A DNA stretch of 64,000 bases, taken from NCBI GenBank assembly GCA_937949545.1, contig CALEDR010000028.1, positions 18,488 to 82,487 on the forward strand. The letters run 5' to 3'. Source of the stretch: an uncultured Phycisphaerae bacterium. Lineage in GTDB: Bacteria; Planctomycetota; Phycisphaerae; Sedimentisphaerales; Anaerohalosphaeraceae. The position numbers and the translations under genes were made by a program. The notes beneath the pieces were generated by a model, which was not told the origin of the DNA, made no database searches, and worked only from the letters and a program-made list of their open reading frames with translations. Of the stretch, positions 59,981 to 64,000 are shown piece by piece; the stretch's first letter is position 1; the number at the start of each line of letters is the position of its first letter.

Positions 59981-60443
59981 TTCCGGCTGGTAAAGTATAA
60001 GCAGAGCCGTGTGAGTCTGGGAAGAACTTATCGAGGGTTGTGTCAGAACCTTTCAACATTTCGAAAAATTATTCTGTTTCCCAAGAGGACGCTTTTGGCC
60101 GGAAGAGCGGTTTTGGAGAAAGCCTCTGCAATGATTTGCATCAATCAGATGAAGGAGATTATTTTCCTGGGAAAAGGTTCAGCTGTCTGCGAACGGTTTT
60201 TGAGGGGGTACCGAAGATCTGAGGGCACGGATTGATGCCGGCTTGTTCAGCCAATCGGGCCAGGCGTAAACGCCGTTCAAACTTGTCAGTTGTGTGTTTC
60301 ACAATCGGTAAGAATCGGAGGGCTTGATGTTCATAAGGGATCTTTTTGGGCTTTACACGGCTGGAAAACAACATATTCAAGGGGAAGTTGTTTTCTTATT
60401 TTTCAAGTTTTTTAAAGTCTTAAGTTTTTAGGCGGCATACTGG
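59981..60443. other. Degenerate intergenic DNA after gatB
   Basis: About 460 bases without an intact gene. Contains an integrase-like relic on the minus strand (60159-60380) and an AT-rich hairpin (GAAAACAAC at 60363-60371 pairing with GTTGTTTTC at 60387-60395, followed by TTATTTTT) that could end plus-strand transcription. The short plus-strand reading frame at 60011-60235 has no recognisable content. Confidence 0.4.
60159..60380 (-). pseudogene. Possible tyrosine-recombinase (integrase) relic
   Basis: The minus-strand frame contains RLRLARLAEQAGINPCPQIF followed by GTPSKTVRRQL, which resembles a conserved stretch of planctomycete phage-type integrases (an 'AGxxPWPKxFQNLRxTRETEL' pattern) with Trp changed to Cys and several other changes. 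The catalytic tyrosine region and the N-terminal half are absent. Lying 255 bp from a tRNA gene, a common integration site, it fits a dead integrase of the decayed island to the right. The match is by memory and short, so confidence is low. Confidence 0.3.
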
Positions 60444-60493
60444 AGCTGTAATGTCGCCAGGCAAAGAGGCGAGCTTCATAAGCTATTACAGCT
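60444..60493. repeat. 50-nt three-way-junction inverted-repeat element
   Basis: Perfect outer stem AGCTGTAAT (60444-60452) with ATTACAGCT (60485-60493). Inside are two adjacent perfect hairpins: TCGCC/GGCGA (60454-60458 and 60468-60472, 9-nt loop) and GCTT-CAT-AAGC (60473-60483). Only single bases separate the three helices. It could be a structured RNA, a recombination site or a transposon end. No homologous RNA family was recognised. Confidence 0.6.
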
Positions 60494-60588
60494 ATTACTT
60501 GTCAGCAGATTCTGTCCGTTATGCGTCGAATTCTCTTTGATGGGATACGATGTTTCCCGGCCATTTTGGGCTTTTTGAACTTGGACAC

Positions 60589-60617
60589 TTGACAAAAGAG
60601 GGGCGGTTTCGTACTCT
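60589..60617 (+). promoter_or_regulatory. Promoter of tRNA-Gly
   Basis: Consensus -35 TTGACA (60589-60594), 17-nt spacer, weaker -10 TACTCT (60612-60617); the expected start is about 11 nt before the mature tRNA. Confidence 0.6.
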
Positions 60618-60634
60618 TTGGATCAGCTGTTTTC

Positions 60635-60705
60635 GCGGGCGTAGCTTAATGGTAAAGCCCCAGCCTTCCAAGCTGGTTATGTCGGTTCGATTCCGATCGC
60701 CCGCT
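60635..60705 (+). tRNA. tRNA-Gly (anticodon TCC)
   Basis: 71 nt. Acceptor stem GCGGGCG/CGCCCGC is perfect. The anticodon stem CCAGC/GCTGG encloses the loop CTTCCAA with anticodon TCC at 60667-60669. The T loop is TTCGATT with stem TCGG/CCGA. The D loop contains TTAATGGTAA. The 3' CCA is not encoded; the discriminator is T. It reads GGA/GGG codons. It marks the left border of a region of decayed genes, as expected for an island integration site. Confidence 0.95.
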
Positions 60706-61031
60706 TCGGGAATAACCTCTTCCTGGATGTGTCGAGCTGCCCAAAGGATTACTGAAGTGCTTCGTTAACAATCCGCAATTCCTTTTGTCTGTTCTGCCGC
60801 TTCGCAATTCTATTGGAAAATCGGATATGTTGTTTCCGGCAGTCAAATAGAGGTCGCAATCTTTTGGAAATCATAGTGTATTTTCAATCTTGTTTTATGA
60901 GAGCGGGAGGAGTTCTCCATAGCAGAGAGACATTGTCCGATATCCGTATTCCATTTTGTCTAAGAAGGAGGGTAACGGCTCGATTAGAAGACATTTAAAA
61001 AGGAGCGGTGCTTCGGGGCATTTGGCCGAAC
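60706..61031. other. Intergenic DNA right of tRNA-Gly
   Basis: About 325 bases between the tRNA and the helicase pseudogene. No gene, tRNA fragment or terminator was recognised; the sequence becomes more AT-rich and looks like eroded coding DNA. Confidence 0.5.
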
Positions 61032-62567
61032 GGTTTGGTTACGGTTGTTGATGTTCGCTGGATTGGGAATTTGGCCATCGAACTGACCTACAAAGACGCC
61101 CAGGGAAGGCCGGCCGACGAGCTGGTGTATCGGGACCGAGAATCTGACATTGTCATCAATGAATCAGGGAAACCCTGAAGTTTCAGCGCCGACGGTTCGC
61201 TGTTTCGGCTGGTCTCGGAAGCAGAACGCATCCAGTGGGCCCATTTGGTTGCCCCCCATTTGGCCGTTCATACTTCGTTGGTCGAACCGCTTCCGCATCA
61301 GATTACGGCGGTCTATGAGCAGATGCTTTCCCGGCAGCCGCTTCGGTTTCTTCTGGCCGATGGCCCCGGAACGGGCAAGACCATTATGACCGGACTGCTG
61401 CTTCGGAGCTGATTGCCTGCGGTGATGTGGTTTGCTGCCTGATTGTCTGCCCGGGAAGACTGACGGAGCAGCGGCAGGATGAGTTGTTTCAAAAGTTCAG
61501 TCTTCCGTTTGAGGTTCTGACGCAGGATGCGTATGAAGCGGTCCGAACAGGCAACTGGTTCTCATCTGCCGGTTGGACAAACTCAGCCGCAATGAGGAGG
61601 TTCAGGAGAAACTGAAGGCGACGGACGGGGACCGGTTTGAAGGCCGGTTTCGGGACGGGGTTCATATGAGCGATGTATCCGATCTGATGCGGCGAATGCT
61701 CAAGGAGCAGCTGGTTCGGTTTGACGGAAGGCCCCTGTTCCCGGAACGAAGGACTTATACGGTGGGCTGTACGCTGTCGGATGCCGAGGCGCAGCTGTAT
61801 AAAGAAGTGACCGAATATGTCCGCGAGGAGTTTAATCGAGCCGATGCGCTGGAAAATGAAGGATGAAAAGGCACCGTCAGGTTTGCCCTGACCATTCTGC
61901 AGCGCCGGCTGGCTTCGTCTCCGGAAGCGATTTACCAGTCTCTTCGAAGACGGAGAGATTGTCTGGAGCAGCGTCTGTGGGAAGAAGAGATTCTCAAACG
62001 AGGTCAGACCGCCGCTCTTGACTGGGAGCCGGATGCGCCGGTAGCGGCGGAGAAGATTTGGAGGACCTGGAGGACGTACCGGAGGAAGTTGTTCAGGCCG
62101 AAGAGAAGCTGGCGGATCGGGCCACCGTCGCCCAAATCATTGCGGAACTGAAGGCGGAAATCAGCATCTTAAAGCGTCTGGAAGCCCTTGCTCTGCAGGT
62201 TCGACAGTCCGGCTGTGACCGGAAATGGGAGAAACTGTCCCGTCTGTTGCAGAATCAGGGGGAAATGTTTGACGCCGCCGGGCACCGCTGCAAACTGATT
62301 ATCTTCACGGAGCACAAGGACACTCTTCTCTACCTGCGGGAGCGGATTGCCGGTCTGCTGGGACGTTCAGAGGCGGTGATTGCCATCCACGGCAGCATGG
62401 GAGGGGAACAGGCGGCGTCAGGCTGAGCATGAATTTCTGCAGAACAAAGCAGTGGAGGTGCTGGTGGCCGCCGATGCTGCCGGCGAAGGCATTAACCTTC
62501 AGCGGGCTCACCTGATGGTCAATTATGACCCGCCCTGGAATCCCAACCAGCTCGAGGAGCGTCTGGG
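61032..62567 (+). pseudogene. Decayed SNF2-type helicase of the defence-island type
   Basis: Fragments of one large helicase (~1000 residues intact) can be followed across all frames. VVDVRWIGNLAIELTYKD, a TGA replacing Trp after INESGKP at 61176, [17 protein letters not shown], Walker A DGPGTGKT, then a frameshift before [16 protein letters not shown]. Next comes RLDKLSRNEEVQEKLKA joined directly to GDRFEGRFRDGVHMSDVSDL, so the DEAH-box region is deleted. A TGA after ENEG replaces Arg, and more frameshifts follow. The helicase C domain remains (KLIIFTEHKDTLLYLRERIA, VLVAADAAGEGINLQ, MVNYDPPWNPNQLEERLG). Homology stops at ~62567 before the expected RIHRxGQ. The family occurs in phage-defence loci; DrmD of DISARM is one possibility. 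Not functional. Confidence 0.8.
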
Positions 62568-63516
62568 CCTTGGCTGCCGCCTCGGCCAATTGCTCATCCG
62601 TCGCCGGAGGCGGCAAACACACCTTTTGACAGTCTCCTGTTGTTTTCTGTTCCGAAGATTCCAATGGGCTCTTTTTGGAAGGAACCCGATATTCGACCCC
62701 GCGAATCCGGTCTTCAACCCAAAGCCCTTCCGGGAATTTAAAGTCCCTGGCTTGGCTGTCAAGGGGGCCGTTTACTTCGACATGTTCAACCGTATATTCC
62801 GACATGATAAGCCGCTTGAACTCGGTAAACGTATAGAGCAGGGGTACCCACAATCCGTTGACCTTTGTGAAATTCTGATTCTCCTGACGGAGATACAGCC
62901 TTTTATCGGCAAACAAGACCTCTAACATGACCGGAACAAATTCTTTATCAGGAGCAACAAAAATCCGCAGCCATGGAGAATTCTGCTCATTATGGATTGG
63001 ATATTCATAGACATAGACGTGCTTGTCTTTATCAAAAGAAAGAGTCGCTTTTCCCATCTGTTCCCATAATTCTTCCCATGGATAAGCAACCAGCCCCCAA
63101 AGGGCTCTGTGCAAATTATAAAATGGTTCTAAAGGGCGGGAAGATGGGGAAAGCATGCCGATTTGACTGTCAGGCGTTATGACGACTTTTTTTTCATAAT
63201 CGGGGCTCAGATAATAGAGGGTTTTTTCGTCCATCTTCCGACCACTGAACAGGGACGTGTTTACCTCCAAATAAAGATAGTCGGAAGTTTTTTCTTCCAG
63301 GCAAGTCTGCTCTGTCACTTGTTCCAATTTTGTCAGGTTTTCTGACAAGGAATAGTCTCTGTAGATGATAAAAGCTGCTATGGAAACGTATCGTCCTTTC
63401 GAAGCCTCCATCAGACGAATCAATTGTTCTTTTGTAAGATCCGCTTGGGCCATTGCTATATACGGAAAATACAGAAATAGCCCGATGCTCACAAAAATTT
63501 TCTTTTTTTCTTTCAT
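62305..63516 (-). CDS. Secreted protein of unknown function with a C-terminus running antisense into the helicase pseudogene
   Basis: 403 residues from ATG 63516 (GAAGGG about 7 nt upstream; ATG 63522 also possible). Signal peptide IFVSIGLFLYFPYIAMA. The mature domain (TKEQLIRLMEASKGRYVSIA, LYYLSPDYEKKVVIT, FVAPDKEFVPVMLEVLFADK, WVPLLYTFTEFKRL) is beta-rich and may be LolA/LppX-like, but no family is certain. After about residue 315 (ATDEQLAEAAAKAQTLLEL) the frame enters the reverse complement of the helicase pseudogene, so the last ~85 residues are not ancestral. The truncation may have removed the original end. It follows the Cys-rich gene by 38 nt. Confidence 0.6.
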   Translation of the reverse strand: MKEKKKIFVSIGLFLYFPYIAMAQADLTKEQLIRLMEASKGRYVSIAAFIIYRDYSLSENLTKLEQVTEQTCLEEKTSDYLYLEVNTSLFSGRKMDEKTLYYLSPDYEKKVVITPDSQIGMLSPSSRPLEPFYNLHRALWGLVAYPWEELWEQMGKATLSFDKDKHVYVYEYPIHNEQNSPWLRIFVAPDKEFVPVMLEVLFADKRLYLRQENQNFTKVNGLWVPLLYTFTEFKRLIMSEYTVEHVEVNGPLDSQARDFKFPEGLWVEDRIRGVEYRVPSKKSPLESSEQKTTGDCQKVCLPPPATDEQLAEAAAKAQTLLELVGIPGRVIIDHQVSPLKVNAFAGSIGGHQHLHCFVLQKFMLSLTPPVPLPCCRGWQSPPLNVPADRQSAPAGREECPCAP

Positions 63517-63554
63517 ATTCATACCCTTCAAGAATGAATGATGTTTGATTGGCA

Positions 63555-64000
63555 CTATCGACATTGGGGCACACGGAAACCGCAATCTCGCCCATGAGTT
63601 TTTACCACCTCACAAGAACCGTTGACGCAGCTGCCGCTCAAGGGATATGCCGGATTACAGGAATGGGCCGGCATTTCGCAATCGACGGCGCGTGGACCGG
63701 TAAAGCCCCGCATGCATCTTCTTCCCTCCGTGGTGTCTGCACAATAAAGATCCCCTAATTCACACTCTGTACCTAACTTACACAAAGGTACAGAGTAGCA
63801 TCGCTGACCATTCCGAACACATACGGGGTATCCGATGCAACCACCACGAATGGCCTCCCTCTGCTGCCTTGACAATTCTTGATAGTATGCAGAAATTTTC
63901 TCTATATCCTCAGAGATATCTGCATCCTCTTTCACGAACCATACATACGCTGCCTGGACGGCCGTTTGCCAGGAGGTTCGCTCGGATACCAACTTCTCCA
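63555..64000 (-). CDS. Cysteine-rich protein (partial, continues to the right)
   Basis: The frame is open to the window edge, so the N-terminus is outside; 148 complete codons plus stop are visible. A helical part (WQTAVQAAYVWFVKEDADIS, KISAYYQELSRQQREAIRGG) is followed by a C-terminal domain with 13 cysteines in about 95 residues (CIGYPVC, GQRCYSVPLCKLGTEC, DLYCADTTEGRRC, PAHSC, GSCVNGSC, GRDCGFRVPQC). The spacing resembles disulfide-rich EGF/trypsin-inhibitor-like repeats, so export is likely. No known family is recognised. Probably cotranscribed with the secreted protein downstream. Confidence 0.6.
   Translation of the reverse strand, partial: EKLVSERTSWQTAVQAAYVWFVKEDADISEDIEKISAYYQELSRQQREAIRGGCIGYPVCVRNGQRCYSVPLCKLGTECELGDLYCADTTEGRRCMRGFTGPRAVDCEMPAHSCNPAYPLSGSCVNGSCEVVKTHGRDCGFRVPQCR

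Noticed and set aside
60011..60235. Short plus-strand frame between gatB and tRNA-Gly
   Set aside because: No SD, no recognisable content, overlaps the integrase-like relic on the other strand.
1..64000. CRISPR arrays, intact insertion sequences, rRNA operons
   Set aside because: No regularly spaced repeats, transposase genes or rRNA sequence were seen on either strand.

Overview
The window reads as chromosomal DNA of an anaerobic, polysaccharide-degrading bacterium, most likely a member of the Planctomycetota (class Phycisphaerae). This is inference. It rests on glycoside hydrolases of several families, a GxxExxY gene fragment, a PilM-type operon with Gly/Pro-rich linkers, a siroheme-dependent heme pathway, and a bacterial histone. 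Genes are dense, often overlap by ATGA, and carry many long meaningless antisense reading frames.

Layout. 1-222 holds the end of a gene from the left. 201-4822 (minus) is a glycogen/alpha-glucan cluster: GT4 glycosyltransferase, GH57 and debranching enzyme. 5117-5341 (minus) is a 74-residue lysine-tailed histone with its own terminator; two small unknown genes follow (5661-6374, plus). 6371-12494 (minus) is the tryptophan operon trpE-G-D-F-B-A without trpC, preceded by a textbook attenuator whose leader peptide (12458-12405) appears to start at the transcription start. 12567-16547 (minus) holds a NagD-like phosphatase and carB. 16846-19260 is a secreted GH5 enzyme and 19271-20608 (minus) is the tRNA-modifying MtaB. 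20700-26648 is a three-gene operon starting with a PilM-PilN-like fusion. 26790-30415 is a GntR-controlled ABC exporter.

Tetrapyrrole region. 30410-31537 (minus) encodes precorrin-2 dehydrogenase and a SixA-like phosphatase. 31666-33281 encodes a lone class I fumarase beta subunit coupled to a YchF ATPase. 33282-35951 holds a secreted or outer-membrane protein, an azoreductase and a three-repeat secreted protein. 36044-43875 is one operon, hemA-hemC-cobA/hemD-ahbC-hemB-ahbD-ahbAB. With the precorrin-2 dehydrogenase it covers glutamyl-tRNA to heme by the siroheme (Ahb) route, lacking only hemL. The two siroheme decarboxylase subunits are fused.

Carbohydrate and tRNA-amidation region. 43905-45860 (minus) is a sialate O-acetylesterase and 46035-49512 a ribose-type ABC sugar importer. 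dprA lies at 49662-50828. GH31 plus GH74 (50940-55636) look like a xyloglucan-degrading pair. gatC, a secreted esterase, gatA, a broken GxxExxY gene and gatB occupy 55734-59980.

Right end. From 59981 on the window looks like a decayed island: a possible integrase relic, a 50-nt three-way-junction element, tRNA-Gly(TCC), a pseudogene of a large SNF2-type helicase (61032-62567) typical of defence islands, and two minus-strand genes, one of which now runs antisense into the dead helicase. No CRISPR array or rRNA was seen. Several promoters (trp leader, precorrin-2 dehydrogenase, hemA, mtaB, fumarase beta) have their -10 box only 6-9 nt before the ATG, which suggests that leaderless transcripts are common in this organism.
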